A stretch of DNA of 64,000 bases from Bacillota bacterium (lineage in GTDB: Bacteria > Bacillota > Clostridia > Lachnospirales > Anaerotignaceae), in NCBI GenBank assembly GCA_019422105.1, contig JAHZDZ010000015.1:21190-85189 (forward strand), written 5' to 3'. The notes beneath the pieces were generated by a model. That model worked only from the letters and a program-made list of their open reading frames with translations, searched no databases and was not told where the DNA came from. Made by a program: the position numbers and the translations under genes. Of the stretch, positions 34,189-42,094 are shown in pieces. The stretch's first letter is position 1. Every line of letters begins with the position of its first letter.

Positions 34189-34860
34189 TCAATAATCTAT
34201 TTTAATCACATCTGAATCAATGTAACTTTCCCATGAAGCCGAATCAAATATGTGAAAACTGAACTCAACATTTTTAATCTCACTGATGCCATTGTCCTCA
34301 AGATACTGCGAAAGAATACTTATAGAATCATTGGCTTTTTTGCCCGCTGCAACATCGCAGGAAAATACAGGGTCAATCATGTAGCCGTTAATGGAAAAAT
34401 CTCTTACCTGAACCGTATAGTTCTTTGCTGTTGTATTTTCCACCAATAATTTAATCTCTTTGCCAAGATAGCTCTCTCCAATACCCTGTGCCGTAATCTT
34501 AATTCCATTGGCGTCATATACTACCTTACTGCTGGCCGCCGCAGGCGTTTCCTCTTTTTTCGTTTCTGCTGGTGCTTCTGTTTTTGCCGAAAGCGTTACC
34601 GTTTGTGTGGCGCCGTCCCAGCTGACCACCTTTCCTACTGCCTCACCTACCGCTCTTACGGGAAGATAGGTTGTCCCATCAAAAATAAACGGCTCCTTAT
34701 CCGTAGAGAGTTGTTTTCCGTCCACCACAATTTTGATGTTGTTGTAACTTACAGGAATGTTCATCTGGCTTACCTTGCCAAATGCCGTGGTAACTGAGCC
34801 GACCATAAGCGCCCCAATTACAATGCCCACGGATACATCTCGAAACGTTTTAAATTTCAT
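34189..34860 (-). CDS. Secreted stalk-domain protein
   Basis: 223 residues. Signal peptide (DVSVGIVIGALMVGSVTTAFG), then a stalk / copper amine oxidase N-terminal-like domain (NIKIVVDGKQLSTDKEPFIFDGTTYLPVRAVGEAVGKVVSWDGATQTVTLS), a Lys/Glu/Ala linker and a C-terminal beta domain of about 110 residues (GIKITAQGIGESYLGKEIKLLVENTTAKNYTVQVRDF), resembling small extracellular immunoglobulin-like domains. Function unknown. It sits between phage fragments but looks like a host-type protein. An AAGCGC/GCGCTT hairpin (about 34146-34167) follows its stop. Confidence 0.8.
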   Translation of the reverse strand: MKFKTFRDVSVGIVIGALMVGSVTTAFGKVSQMNIPVSYNNIKIVVDGKQLSTDKEPFIFDGTTYLPVRAVGEAVGKVVSWDGATQTVTLSAKTEAPAETKKEETPAAASSKVVYDANGIKITAQGIGESYLGKEIKLLVENTTAKNYTVQVRDFSINGYMIDPVFSCDVAAGKKANDSISILSQYLEDNGISEIKNVEFSFHIFDSASWESYIDSDVIKIDY

Positions 34861-34996
34861 GATAATACTCCCCCTTTTTTTATTATATTAGAAAATTTAT
34901 ACCCCTTTGATCATATTACATCACATACAGTGTAATTTCAACCAAACTTTCCAAATATGAATAAAAACATTCAGTAAAGGGAATGCCTTCATATAT

Positions 34997-35206
34997 CTAT
35001 ACTTCCCATTTATGACCACAGTGCTGACAGACGGCATATGCTCTTGTTTTCGATTTTCTGCCCCTAATCAGAGCAATCAGCACAATCCAGCCTATAACAG
35101 GTATACAAATCAATATAAGATAAAGCACAGCTGTCAGACAGCCTCTTCTCTGTATCTCTGATACAACCTGAACCTCCGCCTGATAACCGCATTTTGGACA
35201 AATCAT
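34997..35206 (-). CDS. Small membrane protein with split zinc ribbon
   Basis: About 69 residues. CPKCGY at the N-terminus and CQHCGHKW at the C-terminus flank one membrane hairpin (CLTAVLYLILICIPVIGWIVLIALI), so both cysteine pairs would meet on one side and could bind zinc, as in LITAF-like proteins. The start at 35206 is spaced 9 nt from AAGGA; ATG codons at 35215 and 35212 are also in frame. Function unknown. Confidence 0.65.
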   Translation of the reverse strand: MICPKCGYQAEVQVVSEIQRRGCLTAVLYLILICIPVIGWIVLIALIRGRKSKTRAYAVCQHCGHKWEV

Positions 35207-35279
35207 TATCATCATTCCTTTGCCTATAATATAATTTTACTATACTACACTGCTCAGAAACCTTCAAGGTGCTAAGCCT

Positions 35280-35339
35280 TTCCGTCACGGCGTTTCCCAT
35301 ATAGCTGTTCTTATAGAAGGCATAATCCGCATAAGCCAT
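35280..35339 (-). pseudogene. Phage head-tail connector protein, N-terminal stub
   Basis: MAYADYAFYKNSYMGNAVTE, the usual opening of gp6-like head-tail connector proteins, then the sequence becomes unrelated. It lies directly after the coat protein fragment, as in intact phages. Confidence 0.6.
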
Positions 35340-35356
35340 ACTCAATCATCTCCCTG

Positions 35357-35840
35357 TTACGCGCTTGCTGTCTCTGTCCTCTTGATATAAACTGTCTGAG
35401 GTTTTGAAATCCTCACGCCCCAAATTTTACGCCCCTGAACGGCGGAGGCACCAATAAAGTGGATGTCTACCCCCCACTCGTTGACCCTGTGGCACCAGTT
35501 GGGATGTCCGGCGATAAATTCCGTAGTGGCTTTTTTGCCGGATACCAGGGTGGTGTTTTCAAACATCAGGTTGTTGGATCAATATACCGCAAATCCCGCA
35601 ATCTGTCCCACCGCTCCCGCTGTCTTCAATTTCTGTGACAAATCCCCCCTGCCTCACAAAGTGGTCGTCCATCAGAAGCGTGCTGTGAAACTCAGGAGAA
35701 ACAATGAGCCAGCGCCCGTCCTTTGGCACGCCCGTCCTGCCGAGATATGTCTTTGGATATAATACCTTTCCGTTTGCGCTCATGATTTTGTCAATGGCCT
35801 CTTTCTCTAAGCCCAATTCCTCCAAAAACTCCCGTTTCAT
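35357..35840 (-). pseudogene. Fused phage scaffold and coat protein remnants
   Basis: From 35840 the frame starts MKREFLEELGLEKEAIDKIM, the N-terminus of phage minor structural protein GP20. It then switches to coat protein sequence (VLYPKTYLGRTGVPKDGRWLIVSPEFHSTLLMDDHFVRQGGF), so a deletion fused two genes. After a frameshift near 35570 the coat protein C-terminus continues: NLMFENTTLVSGKKATTEF, then IAGHPNWCHRVNEWGVDIHF and GRKIWGVRISKPQTVYIKR. Confidence 0.75.
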
Positions 35841-35897
35841 GTCTTTCTCCTTTCCCGCCTACGCTTTTTTACGAGGTCGCGTCTCTTCCTTTTGGCA

Positions 35898-36167
35898 CTA
35901 AAAAAGAACAGTTTTACGACGTGTTCGGGTCTCTTCACTTTCCTCAATTTTTGCTTCCAGCAGTTTTCTGTATTGCCTGTTTTTCGTCAGCCGCAGCTGG
36001 CTGTACAGCATTCTTAAGTCGTTGCTTTTGGGCAGACGCCCTTTTTCCACATTGCTTCGTATGACAAGGGCAACCCTCAGACTTTTACAATGGGTGTGCA
36101 AAGTAAAGTTATCAGGGTTATAAACAATATAGGTGCCGTCTCTTTGGGATTTCTTGATTTTCAGCAA
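35898..36167 (-). CDS. Small basic protein of unknown function
   Basis: 89 residues, strongly basic: LKIKKSQRDGTYIVYNPDNFTLHTHCKSLRVALVIRSNVEKGRLPKSNDLRMLYSQLRLTKNRQYRKLLEAKIEE. I do not recognise the family. It reads as a complete protein and lies next to the phage fragments on the same strand, so it may be a phage gene or a host gene at the junction. Confidence 0.55.
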   Translation of the reverse strand: MLKIKKSQRDGTYIVYNPDNFTLHTHCKSLRVALVIRSNVEKGRLPKSNDLRMLYSQLRLTKNRQYRKLLEAKIEESEETRTRRKTVLF

Positions 36168-36312
36168 ACAATCATCTTCCTTTTGGGTATGAAAAAACCC
36201 CTTTAAAAAGTTCTAAAAAATTATCTTTATCCCTATAAATCAGTATCCGGCAAAATACTCGTATAAATTGAGCCTTCCCGTCACATTAAAAAGTGATTAA
36301 CGGCCAAAAACC

Positions 36313-36357
36313 AAAAAAAGGCAGTAAAATCCTGTATGATTTTACCGCCTTTTTTTG
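36313..36357. terminator. Bidirectional terminator near the ykvI end
   Basis: AAAAAAAGGC-a-GTAAAAT / ATTTTAC-c-GCCTTTTTTT, a long stem with A/T tails on both sides. It follows the YkvI gene stop at 36388 on the minus strand. Confidence 0.85.
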
Positions 36358-36387
36358 TCATTTATCTCTTTAGAAAACAATTGTCAA

Positions 36388-37533
36388 TCAGACTTTTAAG
36401 CCCTTTTTCCCATATTTAATTACCTTATAGGTTCCAACCGTAAACAACGGCAGCAAATAAACCAGTATAAAGCCGTATGCTAAAGCGGAATAGCCTTTGC
36501 TGATAAGATCAATGATACCGATTCTGGCAAAAAGCAACGCAATAATCAATATGGCGACTGTAATAACCGCTCTTTTTTTGTTGCCCAAAGGCTCCTTATG
36601 CGCTTCCTCCATACCTTTGTCCAAACGATCCAAAAGAGCATGAATCATTCCTGTAGCAGTCTCAATCAAAGTCCAGCCCGCAACAATACCAAAGGCGATG
36701 ACCGGAACCTTGGAACTGCTTACATTCATGAGCATGGAAAGCCATGGCACTGTGGATCCGATTACAGTCTCGTCAGGATAATACCCCATCAGTGCAAAAT
36801 AGGTTAAAAACCATGGTATTGTCATCAACAGGGCGCCTATAATACCCGAAATGACAGATTCACTACGTTTTTTCTGTGCTCTCAGCGTAAACAGGCAGGA
36901 TGGAATAACAGAAATATTGTAGGATGCATAGATAATACCTGTCCATAACACAACCCCTGTGCCGGAGCTTTGCACAAAGCTGGTGTCAGCATTTGAAAAT
37001 ACCGTGCTGATTTCACTGCTTCTGGACGTAATAACCATAATGGTAAAAATAATATACGCCGCATATAGGGCAATGGTGCCCCATGTCTCAAATTTGGCGA
37101 TAAAGGAACTGCCGTAAAAGTTCAATACGCCCACCACCACAATCAAAACGACAATGCCGACCATAGGGCTTATACCCGCTGTCGTCTGCAGTATTTCGCC
37201 TGTGGCAGAGGCCATAATGGAAATGATTAAAAACAGCAGCAGTACGTACAATATATCGTATATAAACCAGGCCTTTCCTACAATCTGTTTCAATATGGAC
37301 TTATAATCATAAGCCTTGTAGATACGCGCAAGTTCAAAGGTCAATATTGCAACTACCGTAAACGCCACAAAAGTGGCAAAGCCAGATATCCAACCCATAG
37401 AGCCGAATTTACCGCCATACTCCACAATCTCCCTGCCGGTGGCATATCCTCCGCCAATCAATACCGACTGAAGAATAATGCCGGGCAAAAGAAATTTCAT
37501 AAAACCCTTTGTTTCAAATTCCTTCTTTTCCAT
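36388..37533 (-). CDS. YkvI-family membrane transporter
   Basis: About 381 residues with 10-11 membrane segments. FLLPGIILQSVLIGGGYATGREIVEYGGKFG at the N-terminus is diagnostic of YkvI proteins, a branch of the APC/LeuT-like superfamily; transported substrate unknown. Later segments include VLWTGIIYASYNISVIP and AGWTLIETATGMIHALLDRLD. The ATG at 37533 is 8 nt from GGGGAG. An unusually long 5' leader precedes it. Confidence 0.85.
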   Translation of the reverse strand: MEKKEFETKGFMKFLLPGIILQSVLIGGGYATGREIVEYGGKFGSMGWISGFATFVAFTVVAILTFELARIYKAYDYKSILKQIVGKAWFIYDILYVLLLFLIISIMASATGEILQTTAGISPMVGIVVLIVVVGVLNFYGSSFIAKFETWGTIALYAAYIIFTIMVITSRSSEISTVFSNADTSFVQSSGTGVVLWTGIIYASYNISVIPSCLFTLRAQKKRSESVISGIIGALLMTIPWFLTYFALMGYYPDETVIGSTVPWLSMLMNVSSSKVPVIAFGIVAGWTLIETATGMIHALLDRLDKGMEEAHKEPLGNKKRAVITVAILIIALLFARIGIIDLISKGYSALAYGFILVYLLPLFTVGTYKVIKYGKKGLKV

Positions 37534-37768
37534 GTAGTACACTCCCCCTTAGTGCAATAAAAATTAAAGACATCTACAAAAACTGCTGCTTTCATGGCTG
37601 CCAGCACAGGAAAATACCAAGAAGAATTTCTGAAATCAACAGACTTTCCGTCAATTATGATCCGTATTTTTGTGTCAAGCCACCTCTATCGAAGACATTT
37701 TTTGTTGATTGTCTTTGTTCCAGACTGTATTTTGTCATAAAATCCCCAAAATACAGGCAAATGAATTG
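37534..37768 (-). ncRNA. Long structured 5' leader of the YkvI gene (unassigned)
   Basis: About 235 nt between the predicted transcription start and the ATG. AAAGACA near its 5' end can pair either with a nearby TGTCTT or with TGTCTTT close to the 3' end, so two alternative folds are possible. A GAC-ggaa-GTC hairpin and a GATAGAGGTGG segment are also present. No reading frame with a ribosome binding site was seen. It may be a regulatory RNA; I could not match it to a known riboswitch. Confidence 0.3.
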
Positions 37769-37774
37769 TTTTTA

Positions 37775-37802
37775 ATTATACCAGATGTCTAACATTTTTC
37801 AA
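37775..37802 (-). promoter_or_regulatory. Promoter of the YkvI gene
   Basis: Minus strand TTGAAA (37797-37802), 16-bp spacer ending TGG, TATAAT (37775-37780): a near-consensus -35 and an extended -10. Confidence 0.75.
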
Positions 37803-38136
37803 CAGATAATACAAGTATTTTTTCATTTTCATGTATTTTTTTTCAAACATGTATAAGAAGGAAGCTTTTCGAACATAAATCAGTCGATTTTATCTTTTCT
37901 ATTTGCGAATAAAGGCAGTTTCTTGTGTAAAATCGGCTTTCCTTCGTCATGCCGAAACAAATTGAGATACAGCACAAAACTATGTCCTCCGCAGTTTTTG
38001 TTTACTCCATGAAAACGCAGTCTGCTCACCCCTTATGGGGATGCACCCCTAAAACGCAGTTAACAAACGGATTCGAAAAGCACCACCCCAAAAATCGACC
38101 ATACTGCGGCTTATTGTATTTATTAATCATAAAAAA
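37803..38136. other. Intergenic stretch without a gene
   Basis: No supported coding sequence. Short motifs recur: AAAACGCAGT twice (about 38012 and 38053), CCATACTGCGGCT at 38098 and again at 38171, and a CCCC-ttat-GGGG hairpin. It looks like repeat debris of the family described at 4983-5066. Confidence 0.5.
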
Positions 38137-38184
38137 ACGGATTGACAAAAATGTCAATCCGTGCAATCAGCCATACTGCGGCTA
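38137..38184 (-). terminator. Terminator of the Sel1 gene, part of a dispersed hairpin repeat
   Basis: ACGGATTGACA / TGTCAATCCGT (11-bp stem, 38137-38162) with a T run on the minus strand, adjoining AGCCATACTGCGGCTA (38169-38184). The same two modules in the same order are found at 5013-5062. Confidence 0.75.
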
Positions 38185-38196
38185 CTTTCCGTACTA

Positions 38197-39240
38197 TCAA
38201 TTTTCCTCTAAATATTTAATGGCATCCTCATAATCCAAATCAGCCGCTTTCTGCATCCACTCTTTTGCTTTTGTGGAATCCTGTGTGACCCCATCGCCTG
38301 CCTCGTACATAAGGCCAATGTTATACATTGCTACCTCGTTTCCCTGATCGGCTGCCAGCATATACCATTTCAGTGCTTCCGTGTAGCTTTGCTCTACGCC
38401 GTCTCCCATATCGCAGAGGTAACCATAATAGGCTTGTGCGTCGGGGTCTCCCAGTTCTGCCGCTTCCTTGTAGAATTTAATAGCCGCTTTTTTGTCTGCC
38501 TTAACGCCAGTTCCTTCCTCCAGCATACGTGCTACCCAGTATTTCGCATAGGCGTCACCGTCACCTGCCGCTGAATTATAGAGCTCAAAAGCCTTTTCAT
38601 AGCTTTGCTCAACACCATAGTCCCCTAAGTAATAAAAATCCGCAAGGAATGTTTTCGCATCTGTGTTGCCTGCGTCAGCGGCCTTCTGGTACCACGCTGC
38701 CGCTTCCTCGTAGCTTTGCTCTACGCCATAACCCATTTCATAGAAAAAACCAACACTGAACAATGCAAATTTATCTCCCTGCTCAGAGGACTGCTTATAA
38801 AGCTCCATTGCCTTGGCGTAATCCTGAACACAGCCCTGGCCCATCTCATAGCAATATCCCAGAGAATACTGCGCATAAGCATTGCCGCCGTCCGCTGCCG
38901 TCTGGTAATACGCGAACGCCTTATCATAATCCTGTCCTTCTACCTTATAATTAAAATAGTACATATCTCCAAGCTCTACTGTAGCGTCCAGATCTCCCTC
39001 GTCAGCAAGCTTCTGTATTTCATCCTCGCTCATATCCTCATAAGGATTTTCCGCAATATCGTTTCCCTTGCCCCCTCCTCCAAATACGGAGTTTGCCAAA
39101 TCGGAAAGCGCCCCTCCCACAGTTGATGATTCGCTTCCCGCCGGTGCACCTGCATCTTCAGTCTTCTTAGAGCAGCCGCTTGCCAGGGATCCTGTAACCA
39201 TAACGCCCGCCAAAAGCATTGCCCATACCTTTTTCTTCAT
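38197..39240 (-). CDS. Sel1-repeat lipoprotein
   Basis: 347 residues. Lipoprotein signal peptide with lipobox ASGC (Cys-23), a Gly/Ser linker, then seven tandem Sel1-like (TPR-related) repeats of about 36 residues (for example AYAQYSLGYCYEMGQGCVQDYAKAMELYKQSSEQGD). Such solenoids bind partner proteins at the cell surface. The start at 39240 lies after GGGGGG; an in-frame extension to 39306 has no site. Partner unknown. Confidence 0.88.
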   Translation of the reverse strand: MKKKVWAMLLAGVMVTGSLASGCSKKTEDAGAPAGSESSTVGGALSDLANSVFGGGGKGNDIAENPYEDMSEDEIQKLADEGDLDATVELGDMYYFNYKVEGQDYDKAFAYYQTAADGGNAYAQYSLGYCYEMGQGCVQDYAKAMELYKQSSEQGDKFALFSVGFFYEMGYGVEQSYEEAAAWYQKAADAGNTDAKTFLADFYYLGDYGVEQSYEKAFELYNSAAGDGDAYAKYWVARMLEEGTGVKADKKAAIKFYKEAAELGDPDAQAYYGYLCDMGDGVEQSYTEALKWYMLAADQGNEVAMYNIGLMYEAGDGVTQDSTKAKEWMQKAADLDYEDAIKYLEEN

Positions 39241-39734
39241 TGTATAACCCCCCTGAGTATTATTTTTAATAATTTTACCACATATACCATTAAATTGTAA
39301 AATCAATTACTGGGTATTTTGGAAATTATTAGGATATTTAATAATTTTTTAACGAATCATACGCTGTTTTAATAGAATAATGGAATACCGCAAAACAGCT
39401 TATACAAAAAAGGGACACTGTCCGTGTCCCTGGAGGATGTCGACAAAGTCGACACCCTTCATCGAAAACAAGTTTTCGATAAGTTTATATTAAGGAATAA
39501 ACAGACGTGTTCCGGAGGCATAATGCCTTGAAACCCGCTGTTTTTCTCGGTTGGGCAAAGCCCGCCCTGCGGATTGCACTCGGGAAACGAATCGTTTCCC
39601 GAACGCCTCAGCAGTATAAAAAAGACTTTGCCTACAGTCTGAGGGACACTATCCGTGTCCCTAAAGCTGCTTTCAAAAAAGTATTTTTTCTACGCGTCTG
39701 TATAAATAAGACTTCAGATATATTTAAGGACACT
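39241..39734. repeat. Island of short palindromes between the Sel1 gene and the pyr operon
   Basis: No gene. Two near-identical hairpins, AGGGACAC-nnncc-GTGTCCCT, stand at 39411-39431 and 39642-39662. Between them are TGTCGAC-aaa-GTCGACA (39438-39454), ATCGAAAAC-aa-GTTTTCGAT (39461-39480), GGGC-aaa-GCCC (39553-39563) and CGGGAAACG-aat-CGTTTCCCG (39581-39601). All have spacers of 2-5 nt. The hairpin at 39411 is followed by a T run on the minus strand and is the likely terminator of the pyr operon. Confidence 0.75.
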
Positions 39735-40397
39735 TTAAAACCTGCAGTACTCCTCCATATAATTTTCCATTTTCGGTAATATATCACCATAGGTTCCTTT
39801 TTCCTTCAAATATTCATAAACATCCCTTACGTCTATAATGGAATGCACTTTGATGCCAAATTCCTCGCCAACCTCCATAACGGCGGTTTTATCACTGTTT
39901 TGTCCAATCTCACAGCGGTTTACGGATATAAACATATCCCTTACCTGTACGTCTGCACAGCTTTTTAAAACGGGCATGGTCTCCCTGATTGCCGTACCGG
40001 CTGTGATAACATCCTCAATGATAATAATTCTGTCTCCGTCCTTTGGCTTGTAGCCTACTGTATTGCCGCCCTCGCCGTGATCCTTTGCCTCCTTGCGGTT
40101 AAAGAAATAGGGCTTGTCCATATCATACTCTGCTGCAAGTGTTGCCGCCGTCACCGCCGCCAGAGGGATTCCCTTATAGGCAGGGCCGAACATGGCATCA
40201 AATGTATCCCCAACGGTCTCTTTTATCAGGGAAGCATAAAATTTCCCCAATGTGGAAATTTGTTTTCCTGTTTTATAATTTCCTGTATTCACAAAATAGG
40301 GCGTCAGCCTGCCGCTTTTCGTCTTAAACTCCCCAAAGCGGAGCACATCAGCGCTCATCATAAACTCTATGAATTCTATTTTTGCGGGTGTCAACAT
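39735..40397 (-). CDS. pyrE: Orotate phosphoribosyltransferase
   Basis: 220 residues. Converts orotate and PRPP to OMP, the fifth step of UMP synthesis. Features: FKTKSGRLTPYFVNTG (orotate contact), FGPAYKGIPLAA, FFNRKEAKDHGEGG (flexible catalytic loop) and the PRPP motif RIIIIEDVITAGTAI. The start at 40397 follows GGGGG; the in-frame ATG at 40424 overlaps the pyrD end and lacks a site. Last gene of the pyr operon. Confidence 0.95.
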   Translation of the reverse strand: MLTPAKIEFIEFMMSADVLRFGEFKTKSGRLTPYFVNTGNYKTGKQISTLGKFYASLIKETVGDTFDAMFGPAYKGIPLAAVTAATLAAEYDMDKPYFFNRKEAKDHGEGGNTVGYKPKDGDRIIIIEDVITAGTAIRETMPVLKSCADVQVRDMFISVNRCEIGQNSDKTAVMEVGEEFGIKVHSIIDVRDVYEYLKEKGTYGDILPKMENYMEEYCRF

Positions 40398-40416
40398 TTC
40401 CCATTTCCCCCTTGTC

Positions 40417-41328
40417 TTAATCAATAATTCCCCTGATTTCGCCTATATCTTCAATATGATTATCCGCCATATATTTCCGCAGTCCATCCACAACCTCAAC
40501 AGTTGCAAAGGGATTATTAAAGTTCGCCGTTCCCACCGCAACGGCTGTGGCTCCCGCCATAATAAACTCCACAGCATCCTCCCAGTTCTGGATACCGCCC
40601 ATGCCAATAACAGGCACAGAAACCGCTTTTGCCACCTGATATACCATACGGACGGCTACAGGCTTAACGGCAGGGCCGCTGAAGCCGCCGATTTTATTGG
40701 CCAGAACCGGCTTTCTTCTGTAAATATCAATTTTCATACCCTGCAATGTGTTAATTAAGGAGATACTGTCAGCGCCGCCGCTTTCCGCTGCCCTGGCAAT
40801 CTCCGCAATATCTGTCACATTGGGACTGAGCTTTACAATCAATGGCTTTTTAGAAACCTTTTTCACCTCGGAAACAACCTTTTCCACCATTGCCGTATCT
40901 GTGCCGAAGGCAATACCGCCCTCCGTCACATTGGGACAGGAGATATTCAGCTCAAATAAATCAACGTCACACTCCGAAAGTCTTTCGGCCACATTGCAGT
41001 ATTCCTCAATGCTGTGACCGCAAATATTTACAATGATTTTTGTATCGAAACCTCTCAAAAAGGGAATTTCCTTTTCTATAAAATACTCCATACCCGGGTT
41101 TTGCAGCCCTACGGAATTCAGCATGCCGCCGTAAACCTCCGCAATTCTGGGAGAATCGTTTCCAAGCCAAGGCTTGTCCGCAACCCCCTTTACCGTCACA
41201 GCGCCAAGTCTGTTCAAATCTACAAACTCACCGTATTCCCTGCCGCTTCCAAAGGTTCCGCTGGCGGTGGTAACGGGATTTTTCATCTCAACACCGGCTA
41301 TACAGACCCTCATATTGACATCACTCAT
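40417..41328 (-). CDS. pyrD: Dihydroorotate dehydrogenase, class 1B catalytic subunit
   Basis: 303 residues. Oxidises dihydroorotate to orotate with FMN and passes electrons to PyrK and NAD+. Features: VTTASGTFGSGREY, NSVGLQNPGMEYF, FELNISCPNVTEGG (with the catalytic Cys of class 1B enzymes), KLSPNVTDI, GGFSGPAVKPVAVRMV and IGMGGIQNWEDAVEFIMAGA. The start overlaps the pyrK end by 8 bp. Confidence 0.95.
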   Translation of the reverse strand: MSDVNMRVCIAGVEMKNPVTTASGTFGSGREYGEFVDLNRLGAVTVKGVADKPWLGNDSPRIAEVYGGMLNSVGLQNPGMEYFIEKEIPFLRGFDTKIIVNICGHSIEEYCNVAERLSECDVDLFELNISCPNVTEGGIAFGTDTAMVEKVVSEVKKVSKKPLIVKLSPNVTDIAEIARAAESGGADSISLINTLQGMKIDIYRRKPVLANKIGGFSGPAVKPVAVRMVYQVAKAVSVPVIGMGGIQNWEDAVEFIMAGATAVAVGTANFNNPFATVEVVDGLRKYMADNHIEDIGEIRGIID

Positions 41329-42094
41329 CCCATACCACCTCCTCGCCCAAAAAGACAGGGCCGTCCTTGCATACCTTCAAATTGGAATACGTACTTTCCC
41401 CCGCCTTTTTGATTTTGACGGCACAGCCGACACAGGCGCCTATACCGCAGGCCATTCTCTCCTCCATGGAAACCTGAGGATTTACTCCCCTCTCTCTTGC
41501 CCAAGCAGCAGCGTATTTCAGCATGATTTTGGGGCCGCAGGCATAAACCGCTTCTGCTTTCGGCCCGATTTTATTCATCAGCTCCACCACGTTTCCATGA
41601 AAGCCCTGGCTTCCGTCGTCTGTGGCTACATGCACCTCCGCACCCAATGCCTCAAATTCCTTTACCAGTATGGGATTGGAACGGCTGCCCAAAAAGACAC
41701 AGGCTCTTCCCCCAAGCTCCTTCACAAGCTCCAAAAGGGGAGGTGCACCGATACCGCCGCCGACAACCACATTATCATTTTTTGATTGATCCACGGCAAA
41801 GCCATTTCCGAGAGGGCCCAGAATCTTTACTTTATCCCCTGCCTTTAAGACAGAAAAGGTTTTGGTGCCTTTTCCCACCACCTGATAAACCAGGCGCAGA
41901 GAACCCTCGCTTTTGTCTATTTCACAGATACTGATGGGCCGGGGCAGAAGAGTATCTGCCTGCCCCGTATATACATTGACAAACTGTCCGCACTTTGCCT
42001 CTTTTGCAATCTCCGGCGCCAAGAGCACCATATCGTAAATATTGTCAATATAACATTCATTTTTTAATATTTCAGCCATACAAACCGTTTTCAT
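41321..42094 (-). CDS. pyrK: Dihydroorotate dehydrogenase electron transfer subunit
   Basis: 257 residues. An FAD and [2Fe-2S] protein that hands electrons from PyrD to NAD+. LLPRPISICEID binds FAD, LGPLGNGF and VVGGGIGAPPLLEL bind the dinucleotide, and the C-terminal cluster has MACGIGACVGCAVK plus a later CKDGPVF cysteine. The ATG overlaps the carB stop by one base (TAATG). Confidence 0.94.
   Translation of the reverse strand: MKTVCMAEILKNECYIDNIYDMVLLAPEIAKEAKCGQFVNVYTGQADTLLPRPISICEIDKSEGSLRLVYQVVGKGTKTFSVLKAGDKVKILGPLGNGFAVDQSKNDNVVVGGGIGAPPLLELVKELGGRACVFLGSRSNPILVKEFEALGAEVHVATDDGSQGFHGNVVELMNKIGPKAEAVYACGPKIMLKYAAAWARERGVNPQVSMEERMACGIGACVGCAVKIKKAGESTYSNLKVCKDGPVFLGEEVVWDE

Larger units (their letters stand above)
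32455..36167 (-). mobile_element. Decayed prophage remnant
   Basis: Minus-strand fragments of phage structural genes lie in canonical head-to-tail order (scaffold/minor structural protein, coat, head-tail connector, tape measure, tail proteins). All are truncated, fused or frameshifted. Intact non-phage-structural genes (zinc ribbon, stalk domain, YefM-YoeB) sit between the head and tail fragments, where the intervening phage genes have been lost. No integrase, portal, terminase or lysis gene remains in view. Confidence 0.75.

Noticed and set aside
37534..37768. Lysine riboswitch before the YkvI gene
   Set aside because: A GATAGAGGTG segment is suggestive, but the closing strand and the internal conserved loops are missing.
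37949..38233. A 94-residue plus-strand frame
   Set aside because: Lies over repeats and a terminator and extends antisense into the Sel1 gene; no start signal.
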